Shown: one piece after another, positions 8,791 through 18,593 of the stretch
How the letters are laid out: each line of letters opens with the position of its first letter
Position numbering within the stretch: position 1 is the first letter of the stretch
From: Microbacterium luticocti DSM 19459
GTDB lineage: Bacteria > Actinomycetota > Actinomycetes > Actinomycetales > Microbacteriaceae
Length of the DNA stretch: 64,000 bases
Reading direction: 5' to 3'
NCBI RefSeq assembly: GCF_000422405.1
Contig: NZ_AULS01000018.1
Coordinates: 1 to 64,000, forward strand
The notes under the pieces: model-generated
Databases searched by the model: none
Seen by the model: the letters and a program-made list of their open reading frames with translations, nothing else
What the model was told of the DNA's origin: nothing
Position numbers and translations under genes: made by a program

Positions 8791-9444
8791 TCAGTCGTGT
8801 GCGCCGGGCCCGGCCTTCAGCATCCGTGCCAGCAGCCGCCCGAGCGGGCCGGTGAGAAACAGCAGGAACAGCGCGTAGTAGCTCACCGCCGCGACGGTCA
8901 CGGCGACCACGAGTGCCGCAGCGAACAGCACGGCCATGGCGATGTCGAACGCGATGCCGCGTCGCAGCGCGACGGTGGGCACCTCGTGCAGCTCGGGCCG
9001 GCGCAACAGCACCAGGCGCTGCACCAGGGCCAGGATGCTCGTGCAGATCATCGTTCCGATGTAGACGGCCTTCACCAGCTGATCGTCGTCGGGCATCACG
9101 CCGATCAGAGCCGTGGCCACCGGCATCCATACGATCGACAGCAACCACGCGATGCACACCCACAGCAGCCCGCCCGAGACGCGGTGCACCTGCGCGAACA
9201 GGTGGTGCTGGTTGACCCAGAAGCTCGCGATCACGGCGAAACTCAGCACGAAGCTGATCAGCTGCCACTGGTGCTCGGCCAGCCACGTGATGGTGCCGGC
9301 GGCAGGGTCGGCGTCGCCGACGCTCTCCATCAGCGGCAGGATCAGCAGCGTCATCGCGATCGCGACCACGGCGTCGATGAACGCCTTGGCCCGTTCGGAC
9401 GAGTAGACGCGCTGCAGCCGCGGGTCGTCGGCGGAGTCTGTCAC
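8791..9444 (-). CDS. TMEM175-family (DUF1211) integral membrane protein, putative potassium channel
   Basis: 217 residues with about six hydrophobic helices. The first helix carries [19 protein letters not shown], which corresponds to the family motif RxxxFSDxVxAIAxTLL; the usual Ser of the FSD triplet is Ile here. Later segments contain [10 protein letters not shown], also typical of the family. Bacterial TMEM175 proteins form leaky potassium channels; that function is inferred from family knowledge. It is a single gene, convergent with the plus-strand membrane gene and divergent from cds1. Confidence 0.85.
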   Translation of the reverse strand: MTDSADDPRLQRVYSSERAKAFIDAVVAIAMTLLILPLMESVGDADPAAGTITWLAEHQWQLISFVLSFAVIASFWVNQHHLFAQVHRVSGGLLWVCIAWLLSIVWMPVATALIGVMPDDDQLVKAVYIGTMICTSILALVQRLVLLRRPELHEVPTVALRRGIAFDIAMAVLFAAALVVAVTVAAVSYYALFLLFLTGPLGRLLARMLKAGPGAHD

Positions 9445-9508
9445 GGTCGGATCGTATCGGCACAGCCGGGGTCGAGCGGATAGGCTCGCGAGAGCGAAGG
9501 GAGCGACG

Positions 9509-10606
9509 ATGCACGATCTTCAGCAGGCGCACGCCACGCGGGCGTGGGTGAGCGAGGCGGTGCGCCGGGTCGAAGCCGACGCGAACAGGTCCTCCGACAC
9601 GCACCTGTTGACGGTGCCGCTGCCCGAGCAGTGGGGCATCGAGCTGTACCTGAAGGACGAGTCCACGCATCCCACCGGCAGCCTCAAGCACCGACTGGCG
9701 CGCTCACTGTTCCTGTACGGGCTGTGCAACGGCTGGATCGTCGAGGGCACCACGATCGTCGAGTCCTCCAGCGGATCGACGGCCGTGTCCGAGGCGTATT
9801 TCGCACGGATGCTGGGGCTGCCGTTCGTCGCCGTGATCCCCAGTACCACCACCCAGGAGAAGATCGACCTCATCGAGTTCTACGGCGGTCGCTGCCACCT
9901 GGTCGACGACCCGGCCACCGTCTACACCGAGGCGGCGCGGATCGCCGCCGAGTGCGGCGGCCATTACATGGACCAGTTCACCTACGCCGAGCGCGCCACC
10001 GATTGGCGCGGCAACAACAACATCGCCGAGTCGATCTTCCAGCAGCTCGCGCGCGAGCGGCACCCCGTGCCCCGGTGGATCGTGGTCGGCGCCGGCACCG
10101 GAGGCACGAGCGCGACCATCGGTCGCTACCTGCGCTATCAGCGGCATCCCACCCAGCTGTGCGTGGCCGACCCCGAGAACTCGGTGTTCTTCGACGCGTG
10201 GTCGACCGGCGACGCCGCCGTCACCGGCGACGCGCCCAGCCGCATCGAGGGCATCGGCCGGCCCCGGGTCGAGCCGAGCTTTCTGCCGCAGATCGTCGAC
10301 CACATGGTGCGGGTGCCGGATGCCGCCTCCATCGCGGCGATGCGGTTCCTCGCCGCGCGCACCGGGTTTCGCGGCGGAGCCTCGACCGGCACGAACCTGT
10401 GGGCCGCGTTCGGCCTGATCGCCGACATGCTGCGCCGCGGCGAGACCGGGAGCGTGGTCACGCTGCTGTGCGATTCGGCCGACCGGTACCGCGACACCTA
10501 CTGCTGCGACGACTGGCTGACCGATCGCGACATCGACCTCGCCGGCCCCGCCGCCGTGCTCGAGGAGTTCGCCGCCACCGGCGCCTGGCCCGACCCCGGG
10601 CACTGA
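9509..10606 (+). CDS. cds1: PLP-dependent cysteine synthase family protein, probable L-cysteine desulfhydrase
   Basis: 365 residues, fold type II PLP enzyme. Lys60 in HPTGSLKHR is the expected Schiff-base lysine; [16 protein letters not shown] corresponds to the substrate loop and [14 protein letters not shown] to the phosphate-binding Gly-rich loop. The sequence resembles mycobacterial Cds1 (Rv3684), which breaks L-cysteine into sulfide, ammonia and pyruvate, more than CysK or CysM. The gene stands alone, divergent from the TMEM175-like gene. A role in cysteine catabolism or redox balance is inferred from the family. A specialised cysteine synthase is the alternative. Confidence 0.82.
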   Translation: MHDLQQAHATRAWVSEAVRRVEADANRSSDTHLLTVPLPEQWGIELYLKDESTHPTGSLKHRLARSLFLYGLCNGWIVEGTTIVESSSGSTAVSEAYFARMLGLPFVAVIPSTTTQEKIDLIEFYGGRCHLVDDPATVYTEAARIAAECGGHYMDQFTYAERATDWRGNNNIAESIFQQLARERHPVPRWIVVGAGTGGTSATIGRYLRYQRHPTQLCVADPENSVFFDAWSTGDAAVTGDAPSRIEGIGRPRVEPSFLPQIVDHMVRVPDAASIAAMRFLAARTGFRGGASTGTNLWAAFGLIADMLRRGETGSVVTLLCDSADRYRDTYCCDDWLTDRDIDLAGPAAVLEEFAATGAWPDPGH

Positions 10607-10817
10607 GCGCGCGCCGCTCGCTTCTGCTCGGTCGCAGAACATGCCCACCGGACCCAGGGATACCGGCCACTACTGCGACCGGCCGCCGTGCCGGTCGCAG
10701 AACACGCCCACCCGGGACGCCAGAGGCGGCACCTTCTGCGACCCCGTCCGCCGCGCCGGCACCGGTCAACGACCGGGCTCAGCGCCCAGAGTCAACGACC
10801 AGAGTCAACGACCAGAG
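10607..10817. repeat. Convergent intergenic region with short repeats and a hairpin
   Basis: Between cds1 and the convergent ABC operon. GGTCGCAGAAC occurs at 10630 and 10693 on the plus strand and once inverted near 10733. A tandem GACCAGAGTCAAC motif recurs near 10788-10825. The perfect hairpin at 10673-10700 is listed separately. No gene is supported. Confidence 0.6.
10673..10700. terminator. Perfect 11-bp hairpin between convergent genes
   Basis: CTGCGACCGGC pairs with GCCGGTCGCAG around the loop CGCCGT. The position between two converging transcripts fits a bidirectional terminator, but there is no U-tract on either side. Confidence 0.5.
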
Positions 10818-12542
10818 TCAGCGCCCGGAGTCGGCGGCGGCCTCGGCGGCGGATGCCGCGACCCAGGCGGCGCGGCGGGCCGCCTGCTGCTCGGGGTCGG
10901 GCACCGGGATCGAGGCGAGCAACCGGCGCGTGTAGTCGTCCTGCGGGTCGCCGAGTACCGCGGCGGTGCTGCCCTGCTCGCGGATCACCCCGCGCCGCAG
11001 CACCACGATGCGGTCGGCCACCTCGTCGATGACGGCCAGGTCGTGGCTGATGAACAGGCACGCGAACCCGAGCTCGCGCTGCAGCTCACCGAACAGCTCG
11101 AGCACCCGCGCCTGCACCGAGACGTCGAGCGCACTGGTGGGCTCGTCGGCGATGAGCAGCTTCGGCTGCAGGGCGATCGCCCGCGCCAGCGACGCGCGCT
11201 GGCGCTGCCCGCCGCTCAGCTCGTGCGGGAACCGGTCGCCGAACGATCTCGGCAGATGCACGGCGTCGAGAAGGTCGTCCACCCGGCCGCGTGCGGCGCG
11301 CGGGTTCGCCGCGCGGCCGTGCACGATCAACGGCTCGGCGATGCACTCGGCGATCGTCAGCAACGGGTTGAAGCTCGTCGCCGGGTCTTGGAACACGAAC
11401 CCGATGTCGGGGCGCAGTCTCTTCAGCGAGCGCATCGACGTGCCGCGCATCTCGTGCCCGAGCACCCGCAGCGACCCGTCCACCACCTGGGTCAGGCCCA
11501 CGATGGCCCGCCCGATGGTGGTCTTGCCCGACCCCGACTCACCGACCAGTCCGAGCACCTCGCCGGGCGCGACCCAGAAGTCCACGCCCTTGACCGCCAC
11601 CACGCCGGTGCGGCCGAACCGTCCGGGGTAGGCGATGTGCAGGTTCTCGGCCACCACCGGCGACCCCTCGGGCGCCGCGGTCGGGGTCGGGGCCGCGGCA
11701 TCCTGCGTGGCACTCTTGCCGCGCCCCACGTGGGGCACCGCCGCCAGCAGCTTCTTGGTGTAGTCCTCGCGGGGCGCGGCGAACAGCTCGCGCGCCGGCG
11801 CCTGCTCGACGATGTCGCCCTGGTACATCACGATCACGCGGTCGGCGAGGTCGGCGACCACGCCCATGTTGTGCGTGATCAGCACGACCGTCGCGCCGAA
11901 CTCGTCGCGGGCGGTGCGCAGCAGGTCGAGGATCTCGGCCTGCACGGTCACATCCAGCGCGGTCGTCGGCTCGTCGGCGATGATCAGTCCGGCGTTCAGC
12001 ACCAGCGCCATCGCGATCACGATGCGCTGCTTCTGGCCGCCCGAGAACTGGTGCGGGTAGTCGTCGACGCGGCGCTCGGGCTCGGGGATGCCCACCCGGC
12101 GCATGATGTCGACGGCACGCTCGCGCGCCTCGCGCTTCGAGATGCGGTGGTGCGCACGCAGGCCCTCGGCGATCTGGAACCCGACCGTGTACACCGGGTT
12201 CAGCGCCGTCGACGGCTCTTGGAACACCATCGCCGCGTCACGCCCGCGCATCGCGCGCAGCTGCGCGTGCGAGGCGTGCACCACGTCGGTCTCGTCGCCC
12301 TCACGCCCGCGGATGATGAGCGCACCAGACAGCGTCGCGGTCTCGGGCAGCAGCCCGAGCAGCGCGTTGGCGGTCACGGTCTTGCCCGACCCCGACTCGC
12401 CGACGATGGCCAGCACCTCGCCGGCATGCGCCGCGAGCGAGATGCCGTTGACGGCGACGACGGGTTCGGCGTCGGTCGCGAAGGTGACGGTGAGATCGCG
12501 AATGGATGCCGCGTCCCGCGGCTGCTGCACTGTCTCGCTCAT
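10818..12542 (-). CDS. Peptide-type ABC transporter, double ATP-binding protein (DppD-DppF fusion)
   Basis: 574 residues with two complete ABC ATPase domains. Domain 1 has Walker A GESGSGKT and signature FSGGQKQRI with Walker B IIADEP; domain 2 has GESGSGKTT, LSGGQRQRASLARAIA and [13 protein letters not shown]. Each domain carries the oligopeptide-transporter type insertions (for example QDPATSFNP). The single chain thus replaces the separate D and F subunits of Dpp/Opp systems. I chose the ATG at 12542, which overlaps the permease stop by 4 bp; the frame stays open far upstream, but that part is antisense shadow. It energises import by the two permeases encoded upstream. Confidence 0.93.
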   Translation of the reverse strand: MSETVQQPRDAASIRDLTVTFATDAEPVVAVNGISLAAHAGEVLAIVGESGSGKTVTANALLGLLPETATLSGALIIRGREGDETDVVHASHAQLRAMRGRDAAMVFQEPSTALNPVYTVGFQIAEGLRAHHRISKREARERAVDIMRRVGIPEPERRVDDYPHQFSGGQKQRIVIAMALVLNAGLIIADEPTTALDVTVQAEILDLLRTARDEFGATVVLITHNMGVVADLADRVIVMYQGDIVEQAPARELFAAPREDYTKKLLAAVPHVGRGKSATQDAAAPTPTAAPEGSPVVAENLHIAYPGRFGRTGVVAVKGVDFWVAPGEVLGLVGESGSGKTTIGRAIVGLTQVVDGSLRVLGHEMRGTSMRSLKRLRPDIGFVFQDPATSFNPLLTIAECIAEPLIVHGRAANPRAARGRVDDLLDAVHLPRSFGDRFPHELSGGQRQRASLARAIALQPKLLIADEPTSALDVSVQARVLELFGELQRELGFACLFISHDLAVIDEVADRIVVLRRGVIREQGSTAAVLGDPQDDYTRRLLASIPVPDPEQQAARRAAWVAASAAEAAADSGR

Positions 12543-13612
12543 TCGTCGCCTCCGGTGGGGGCCTTGGCCGCCGATGCCGCCCGGCGCCGGCGGCGCAGAC
12601 GCGGGTCGCTGAGGTCGTTGAGGCTCTCGCCGACCAGGGTGATGCCGAGCACGACGATGACGATCGCGACCCCGGGCGGGATCGCCGTCCACCAGATGTG
12701 ACTGGTGACATCCGACACCGCGCGCGACAGGTCGTAGCCCCACTCGCTGGCGGCGGTGGCCTCGATGCCGAACCCGAGAAAGCCGAGCCCGGCGAGGGTC
12801 AGCACGGCCTCGGACGCGTTGAGCGTGACCACGACCGGCACCGACCGGGTCGAGTTGCGCAGCACGTGCCGCACCAGGATGCGGAAGGTCGGTACGCCGA
12901 TGACCCGCGCGGACTCGACGAACGGCTCGGCTTTGACCCGCACGACCTCGCTGCGCACGATGCGGAAGTACTGCGGCACGAACACCACGGTGATCGAGAT
13001 CGCCGCGGCCAGGATGCCGCCCCACAGAGTGGACTGACCGTGGCTGATCACGATCGCCATGACGATCGCCAGCAGCAGCGACGGGAACGCGTAGATGGCG
13101 TCGGCGATGACCACGAGGATGCGGTCGAGCCAACCACCGAAGTACCCGGAGACCAGACCGATGAAGATACCGATGAAGATCGAGAACAGGATGGCGCACA
13201 CGATCACCAGCAGCGCGGTCTGCGCGCCCCAGATGGTGCGCGAGAGCACGTCGAAGCCGCTCACCGTGGTGCCCAGCGGATGCGCGGCACTCGGCGGCTG
13301 CAGGGTGCCGAAGTCGTGTCCGTCGACGGTGCGCTGCGCATAGCCGTAGGGGGCGATCAACGGCGCGAAGATCGCCACGATCACGAACAGGCCGGTCAGC
13401 ACCAGTCCGGTCACGAGCATGGTGCGCTGCCAGCCGACGCTGTGCCGCAGGTGCGAGATCACCGGGATGCGGTCGGCCAGGGGACGCTTGCGCGGCGCGG
13501 TGGCCGGCAGCACGCCGGTGGGCATCGGGTCGAGCACGCCCGTGGGGGTGGGATCGGTGACGGGTGCGTCTGGGGTGGGTTCGGCCGGTTCGGCAGGCAG
13601 GTTCTCGCTCAT
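12539..13612 (-). CDS. Peptide-type ABC transporter permease (DppC-like)
   Basis: 357 residues. A Pro/Thr-rich cytoplasmic N-terminus (1-60) precedes about six membrane helices. The binding-protein-dependent permease loop is visible as ARVIGVPTFRILVRHVLRN, and GYFGGWLDRILVVIADAIYAFP precedes it, as in DppC/OppC. The ATG at 13612 starts MSENLPAEPAEP; frames further upstream are not supported. It lies 2 bp after the upstream permease and overlaps the ATPase gene by 4 bp. It forms the inner-membrane channel with the DppB-like subunit. Confidence 0.93.
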   Translation of the reverse strand: MSENLPAEPAEPTPDAPVTDPTPTGVLDPMPTGVLPATAPRKRPLADRIPVISHLRHSVGWQRTMLVTGLVLTGLFVIVAIFAPLIAPYGYAQRTVDGHDFGTLQPPSAAHPLGTTVSGFDVLSRTIWGAQTALLVIVCAILFSIFIGIFIGLVSGYFGGWLDRILVVIADAIYAFPSLLLAIVMAIVISHGQSTLWGGILAAAISITVVFVPQYFRIVRSEVVRVKAEPFVESARVIGVPTFRILVRHVLRNSTRSVPVVVTLNASEAVLTLAGLGFLGFGIEATAASEWGYDLSRAVSDVTSHIWWTAIPPGVAIVIVVLGITLVGESLNDLSDPRLRRRRRAASAAKAPTGGDE

Positions 13613-13614
13613 CG

Positions 13615-14691
13615 TCAGTACCTCACTCGCGGATCGATGAGCACGGCGATCACGTCGACGATGAAGTTCGTGACGGCCACGACCACCGCGATCATGATGA
13701 CGATGCCCTGGACGGCGACGAAGTCGCGCGCCTTGAGGTAGTCGGCCAGCATGAACCCGATGCCCTTCCACTCGAACGAGGTCTCGGTGAGCACCGCGCC
13801 GGCCAGCAGCATCGCGATCTGCAACCCCATCAGGGTGACGATGGGGATCAGCGCCGGTCGGTAGGCGTGTTTGGTCAGCAGCCGGTATTCGCCGACGCCG
13901 CGCGAGCGGGCGGATGTCACATACTGGGCGCCGAGCGTGCCGATGACGTTGATGCGCACCAGGCGCAGGAAGACCCCGGCGGTGAGGATGCCCAGCGCCA
14001 GCCCCGGCAGCACGGCATGCCAGAGCACGTCGGCGACGGCGTCGGGATTGCCCAGCCGGATCGCGTCGATGAGATAGATGCCGGTGGGATGGTCGAGGCT
14101 CTGCAACTGCAACTCGACCCGGGTCGAGGCCCGGCCCGAGACGGGCAGGATGTTGAACTGCACCGCGAAGACCAGCTTGAGCAGGATCGCGATGAAGAAG
14201 ATCGGGGTGGCGTAGCCGAGGATGGCGGCCACCCGCAGCAGGGCGTCCTGCCAGCGGTCGCGCTTGTATGCGGCGAGAAGGCCCAGCGGGATGCCGAGGA
14301 TGAACGCGACGATCAGGGCGTAGAACGCCAGCTCGAGTGTGGCCGAACCGTACTGCAGCAGGATCGTGGTGACCGGTCGATGGTCGGTGAGGGTGGTGCC
14401 GAAGTCCCCCCGGAACACCCCCGCGAGGTAGTCGGCGTACTGCACGATCAGCGGTCGGTCATAACCGGCCTCGTGCACGCGCTCGGCCAGCTGGGCCGGC
14501 GGCAGCTTGCCGCCCAGGGCCGCGGTGATCGGGTCGCCGGTCAGCCGCATCAGGAAGAACACGACGGTGACCAGGATGAACACCGTCGGGATGATCAGCA
14601 GCAGGCGGACCAGGATGAACCGCCACAGCCCGCCGCTGCGGGCGCGCACGGGTTTGGCGGCGAGGTCGGCGTCTTCGACGACGGTGGTCAT
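13615..14691 (-). CDS. Peptide-type ABC transporter permease (DppB-like)
   Basis: 358 residues starting MTTVVEDADL. The first helix is followed by TGDPITAALGGKLPPAQLAE, a typical DppB/OppB periplasmic segment, and the permease loop reads YVTSARSRGVGEYRLLTKHAYRPA. About six membrane helices. It is the second gene of a four-gene operon (substrate-binding protein, DppB, DppC, double ATPase). A long hairpin separates it from the binding-protein gene, a common way to keep the binding protein in excess. Confidence 0.93.
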   Translation of the reverse strand: MTTVVEDADLAAKPVRARSGGLWRFILVRLLLIIPTVFILVTVVFFLMRLTGDPITAALGGKLPPAQLAERVHEAGYDRPLIVQYADYLAGVFRGDFGTTLTDHRPVTTILLQYGSATLELAFYALIVAFILGIPLGLLAAYKRDRWQDALLRVAAILGYATPIFFIAILLKLVFAVQFNILPVSGRASTRVELQLQSLDHPTGIYLIDAIRLGNPDAVADVLWHAVLPGLALGILTAGVFLRLVRINVIGTLGAQYVTSARSRGVGEYRLLTKHAYRPALIPIVTLMGLQIAMLLAGAVLTETSFEWKGIGFMLADYLKARDFVAVQGIVIMIAVVVAVTNFIVDVIAVLIDPRVRY

Positions 14692-14731
14692 GCGTGAACC
14701 TTACTCAGAACCCGTCGCTCGGCGGGCCCCG

Positions 14732-14805
14732 GTCGCCCAGCGAGCCGCCAGGCGGGTCGACACCATCCGGCGGGAGGTGTCGACTCGCCCGGCTCGCTGG
14801 GCGAC
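14732..14805. terminator. Long hairpin between binding-protein and permease genes
   Basis: GTCGCCCAGCGAGCC pairs with GGCTCGCTGGGCGAC, and GTCGACACC with GGTGTCGAC further in, with small mismatches between the blocks; the loop is about 11 nt. Inside an operon such a structure usually limits readthrough or protects the upstream mRNA from 3' decay rather than ending transcription fully. Confidence 0.7.
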
Positions 14806-14842
14806 TGGGGCGGACGCGACGAGCGGGTTGTGGATTGCTCGA

Positions 14843-16477
14843 CTACTTGTGCAGCGGGGCGTAGCGGAACTTGAACGAGGCGTCCAGGGTGGTGCCCTGC
14901 ACGTCCTTGCCCACGACCGCGACCTGGGTGCCCTGAAGCAGCGGCAGCGTGGACAGGTCCTTGGCCACCAGGTCCTGGATCTGACCGATCTCGTCGGTGC
15001 GGGCCGCGGCATCCGTCTCGGCCTGCTCCTTGGCGATCAGGTCCTGCACCTGCTTGTTGTCGTAGTGGTTCGACAGGAAGTTGTCCTTCGTGAAGAACGG
15101 CGACAGGTAGTTGTCGGCGTCCGAGAAGTCCGGGAACCAGCCCAGCTGGTACATCGGGTAGACGTCGGAGGTGCGGTCCTTGGAGTACTGCACCCACTCG
15201 GTCTGCGCCAGGTTCACCTTGAACAGGCCGCCCTGCTCGAGCTGGGTCTTGATCGCGGCGTATTCGTCACCCGAACTCGGGCCGTAGTGGTCGCCGTTGT
15301 ACTGCAGGTTCAGGGTGACCGGGGTCTTCACGCCGGCGTCCTGCAGCGTCTTCTTCGCCTTGTCGAGCGAGGGCCCGCCGTTGCCGTCGCCGTACAGCGA
15401 CTTCAGCGCCTCGTTCGCTCCGGTCAGGCCCGAGGCGACGTACGAGTACAGCGGCGTGTAGGTGTCTTTGTAGACGTCCGAGGCCAGCTGGTCGCGGTCG
15501 ACGAGGTCGGCCATCGCCTGGCGCACCGCCAGCGACTTGGCCGGATCGGCGTCGGCGGTCTTGGCACCGAACGGCATCGTGTCGAAGTTGAACACGATGT
15601 AACGGATCTCGCCGCCCGGTCCCTTCACGACCTGCACCTTGTCGTTCTTCGACAGGTCGTCCACGTCGGTGGCCGACAGGCTGCGGTAGGCCACGTCGAT
15701 GTCGCCGTTGGCGATCGCGAGCTTCAGGTTCGAGGCATCCGCGTAGTACTTGGTGGTCACACCGCTGTTCTCGGCGGCGCCGAGCTCGCCCTGGTAGTCC
15801 TTGTTCGGCTCGTAGTTGATGAGCTCGTTGACCTTGTACGAGGTGATCGTGTACTGACCGGCGAACGGCTTGCCCTTGACGATGTCGTCGTCGGGGGTGA
15901 CCTTGTCGGCGGCGAACACCTGCTCGTCGACGATCGGACCGGCGGGGCTGGAGAGCACCTGCGGCCAGGTCTGGTCGGCGCTCTTGAGGTGGAACACGAC
16001 CGTCGTGTCGTCGGGGGTGTCGATGCTGTCGAGGTTGCCCAGCAGCGAGGCGGGACCGTTCGGGTCGTTGATCTTGATGATGCGCTCGAACGAGAACTTC
16101 ACGTCCGACGAGGTGAGGTCGTCGCCGTTGGCGAACTTCAGGCCCGGCTTGAGCTTGACCGTGTACTCGGTGGGGGCGGTGAAGGATGCCTCGGTGGCGA
16201 TGTCGGGGGTGACGTCGGCCTTGCCGTAGGCGGTGTTCATCAGGAACGGGTAGATCTGGTTCATCACCGCGAACGACCCGTTGTCGTACGAACCGGCCGG
16301 GTCGATGGAGGTGATCTTGTCGGTCGTGCCGATCAGCAGCGGCGAGGTGTTTCCGCCGCCGTTGTTTCCGCCGTTGTTTCCGCCGCCGCCGGCGCAGCCG
16401 GCCAGGACGATCGCCGACGCGCTGAGCGCGCCGAGCGCGAACAGCACGCGCGTGCGCGTGGGTGTCTTCGATGACAT
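14843..16477 (-). CDS. Peptide-type ABC transporter substrate-binding lipoprotein
   Basis: 544 residues, family SBP_bac_5 (DppA/OppA type). The signal peptide ends in the lipobox LAGC with Cys28 as the lipidation site, followed by a Gly/Asn-rich linker. The mature part contains the family segments [38 protein letters not shown] and [16 protein letters not shown] chose the ATG at 16477, directly before the signal peptide; the open frame upstream has no signal-like residues. It captures peptides or similar solutes outside the membrane for the permeases downstream. It diverges from the alkaline phosphatase, so the two share a 309-bp control region. Confidence 0.93.
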   Translation of the reverse strand: MSSKTPTRTRVLFALGALSASAIVLAGCAGGGGNNGGNNGGGNTSPLLIGTTDKITSIDPAGSYDNGSFAVMNQIYPFLMNTAYGKADVTPDIATEASFTAPTEYTVKLKPGLKFANGDDLTSSDVKFSFERIIKINDPNGPASLLGNLDSIDTPDDTTVVFHLKSADQTWPQVLSSPAGPIVDEQVFAADKVTPDDDIVKGKPFAGQYTITSYKVNELINYEPNKDYQGELGAAENSGVTTKYYADASNLKLAIANGDIDVAYRSLSATDVDDLSKNDKVQVVKGPGGEIRYIVFNFDTMPFGAKTADADPAKSLAVRQAMADLVDRDQLASDVYKDTYTPLYSYVASGLTGANEALKSLYGDGNGGPSLDKAKKTLQDAGVKTPVTLNLQYNGDHYGPSSGDEYAAIKTQLEQGGLFKVNLAQTEWVQYSKDRTSDVYPMYQLGWFPDFSDADNYLSPFFTKDNFLSNHYDNKQVQDLIAKEQAETDAAARTDEIGQIQDLVAKDLSTLPLLQGTQVAVVGKDVQGTTLDASFKFRYAPLHK

Positions 16478-16656
16478 GTCGTTCCCTCTGCTGTGAGCGA
16501 AGAGGCCGCGCAGGGTGACGCAGCCGGATGCCCTCCATCTTTGTTGTTCGCGGTGCATTCAGGCAATCACCACGCCGCTTCCGTGATCAGACCGCAATGC
16601 GCTCACCGCCGAACGGTCGCTCCGGTGCCTCAGGCTCCCCGCCTGTCTGCCACGGG

Positions 16657-16722
16657 GTTCGCCGCGGCTTCGCCGCCAGGTCACCGCGATGTCACCCGCC
16701 GGTCGCGCGGTGTTCGCCCGCA
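16657..16722 (+). promoter_or_regulatory. PHO-box-like array of 11-bp direct repeats (candidate PhoP operator)
   Basis: Six consecutive 11-mers begin at 16657, 16668, 16679, 16690, 16701 and 16712: GTTCGCCGCGG, CTTCGCCGCCA, GGTCACCGCGA, TGTCACCCGCC, GGTCGCGCGGT, GTTCGCCCGCA. Positions 3-4 are TC in every unit. This is the layout of actinobacterial PHO boxes, whose units resemble GTTCACC plus four bases. The array ends 64 bp before the alkaline phosphatase ATG. PhoP binding is inferred. Confidence 0.65.
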
Positions 16723-16786
16723 GCCTGTGGTGTGGAGGCGGGCCGGGTTCCGGCATCCATCACTGACACACTCGGGAGCAACTGGA

Positions 16787-18487
16787 ATGACCCCCACCAC
16801 CACCCGTCGCCGCGTTCGTCGCGGCGTCGCCCTGGTCGCGGCATCCGCCGTCGCCGCCGGCACCGTGCTGGCGCTCGGCGCCGGTGCCGCCATGGGCTCC
16901 GGCGCCGTCACGGCCGACTCGCACCGCGTCACGCACGATCGCACGCAGGATGTGCGGCAGGCGATCGTTTCCGGCAAGGCGAAGAACGTGATCCTGCTGA
17001 TCGGCGACGGCATGGGCGACAGCGAGATCACCATCGCCCGCAACTACGCCTACGGCGCGGCCGGCACCCTGCCCGGCATCGACGCGCTGCCGTTGACCGG
17101 CTCGTACACCACCTACTCGGTGTACGAGGACGGCCCGAACAAGGGCAAGCCCGACTACGTCACCGACTCGGCCGCCAGCGGCACCGGCTGGTCGACCGGC
17201 ACCAAGACCTACGACGGCGCCATCTCGGTCGACGTCGACCACACGCCGCTGCCCACGCTGCTCGAGATCGCCAAGGCGAACGGCCTGCGCACCGGCGACG
17301 TGTCGACCGCCGAGATCCAGGACGCCACCCCGGCGGTGCAGGTCGCGCACGTCGACAGCCGCTCGTGCTACGGCCCCGACAGCGCCTCGTGCGGTGAGAA
17401 CGCGCTCGATCGCGGTGGCCTCGGCTCGATCTCGGAGCAGCTGCTCGACACCCGCCCCGACGTCGTGCTCGGCGGCGGCTCGGCCTCGTTCGGGCAGAAG
17501 GCGAAGGCCGGCCCGTGGCAGGGGTCGACGCTGTTCCAGCAGGCGACCGCCCGCGGGTACCAGGTGGTGACGGATGCCGCCGGCTTGAAGCGCGTGACGA
17601 AGGCGAACCAGTCGCAGCCGCTGCTCGGCCTGTTCACGCCGGGCAACTTCCCCACCCGCTACGCGGCGACCACGGCGACCGTGGGCGGGGCGGACAAGGC
17701 CGTGACCTGCCAGGAATCGCCCGACCGACTGCCGAAGGACCTGTCGCTGGCGGCGCTGACCGACAAGGCGATCGACCTGCTGTCGGCGGGTCGCACCAAC
17801 AGCGGCAAGGGCTTCTTCCTGCAGGTCGAGGGCGCCTCGATCGACAAGCGCGACCACGCCGCCGACGCGTGCGGCCAGATCGGCGAGACGCTCGACCTCG
17901 ACGAGGCCGTGCAGGTGGCGCTCGAGTTCGCCAAGAAAGACAAGAACACCCTCGTGCTGGTGACCGCCGACCACGCCCACTCCAGCCAGATCGTGGACTC
18001 CACCCCGCCGACCTCGCTGTCGACCGCGGTGACCACCGCCGACGGCACCGTCATGAAGATCTCGTACGGCACGTCCGGTGCCGGCGGCTCGCAGCAGCAC
18101 ACCGGCACCCAGCTGCGGATCGCCGGGTACGGTCCGGGGGCGGCGAACATCGTGGGGCTGAGCGACCAGACCGACACGTTCACCACGATCGCCCGCACGC
18201 TGGGCCTGAAGACCGACACCGCGGCGCTCAGCCGCAAGGCCGGTGTCGAGTCGGGCTACGCCAAGCCCGGCAAGAAGGTCACCGTCACCGCGACCGGGTT
18301 CGCCGGCGACCGCCAGGCCACAGTCGCGTTCGGGGGCCAGACCCAGCGGGTCGACGTGATCGACGGCCGTGTGAATGCCGTGTTCACCGCACCGGTGCCG
18401 ACCGGCCGCCAGCAGGTCGTCAAGGTCACCGTGACCGGCGCCCAGAGCGGCGTCGCCAAGACCGCGAAGATCACGGTGCGCCGCTAG
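16787..18487 (+). CDS. phoA: Secreted alkaline phosphatase (PhoA family)
   Basis: 566 residues. The Arg-rich N-terminus and hydrophobic stretch (about 13-36) form a signal peptide with twin arginines. The metal and catalytic motifs are clear: [11 protein letters not shown], then [14 protein letters not shown] holding the catalytic Ser, [14 protein letters not shown] and VTADHAHSS for zinc and magnesium ligands. These match E. coli PhoA ([15 protein letters not shown]). The last 90 residues after [10 protein letters not shown] look like an added beta-sandwich (Ig-like) domain not found in E. coli. It hydrolyses phosphate monoesters outside the cell. PHO-box-like repeats upstream suggest phosphate-starvation control. 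The ATG at 16787 is the one directly before the signal peptide. Confidence 0.95.
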   Translation: MTPTTTRRRVRRGVALVAASAVAAGTVLALGAGAAMGSGAVTADSHRVTHDRTQDVRQAIVSGKAKNVILLIGDGMGDSEITIARNYAYGAAGTLPGIDALPLTGSYTTYSVYEDGPNKGKPDYVTDSAASGTGWSTGTKTYDGAISVDVDHTPLPTLLEIAKANGLRTGDVSTAEIQDATPAVQVAHVDSRSCYGPDSASCGENALDRGGLGSISEQLLDTRPDVVLGGGSASFGQKAKAGPWQGSTLFQQATARGYQVVTDAAGLKRVTKANQSQPLLGLFTPGNFPTRYAATTATVGGADKAVTCQESPDRLPKDLSLAALTDKAIDLLSAGRTNSGKGFFLQVEGASIDKRDHAADACGQIGETLDLDEAVQVALEFAKKDKNTLVLVTADHAHSSQIVDSTPPTSLSTAVTTADGTVMKISYGTSGAGGSQQHTGTQLRIAGYGPGAANIVGLSDQTDTFTTIARTLGLKTDTAALSRKAGVESGYAKPGKKVTVTATGFAGDRQATVAFGGQTQRVDVIDGRVNAVFTAPVPTGRQQVVKVTVTGAQSGVAKTAKITVRR

Positions 18488-18537
18488 GTTCACCGCGCAC
18501 CGCCAGGTTCACGTGCGCATCCGGCGGCATCACACCG

Positions 18538-18570
18538 AGGCGGCCGGCCCCGACAAGGGCCGGCCGCCTT
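18538..18570. terminator. Bidirectional terminator hairpin
   Basis: A perfect 13-bp stem (AGGCGGCCGGCCC with GGGCCGGCCGCCT) around CGACAA, lying between phoA (plus) and the convergent amino acid transporter ATPase gene (minus). Confidence 0.85.
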
Positions 18571-18593
18571 GCGCATGTCCGGTTCGCGGCCGG

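Noticed and set aside
10641..12701. Long plus-strand frame opposite the peptide importer ATPase gene
   Set aside because: Antisense shadow of two conserved ATPase domains; no RBS and no recognisable domain.
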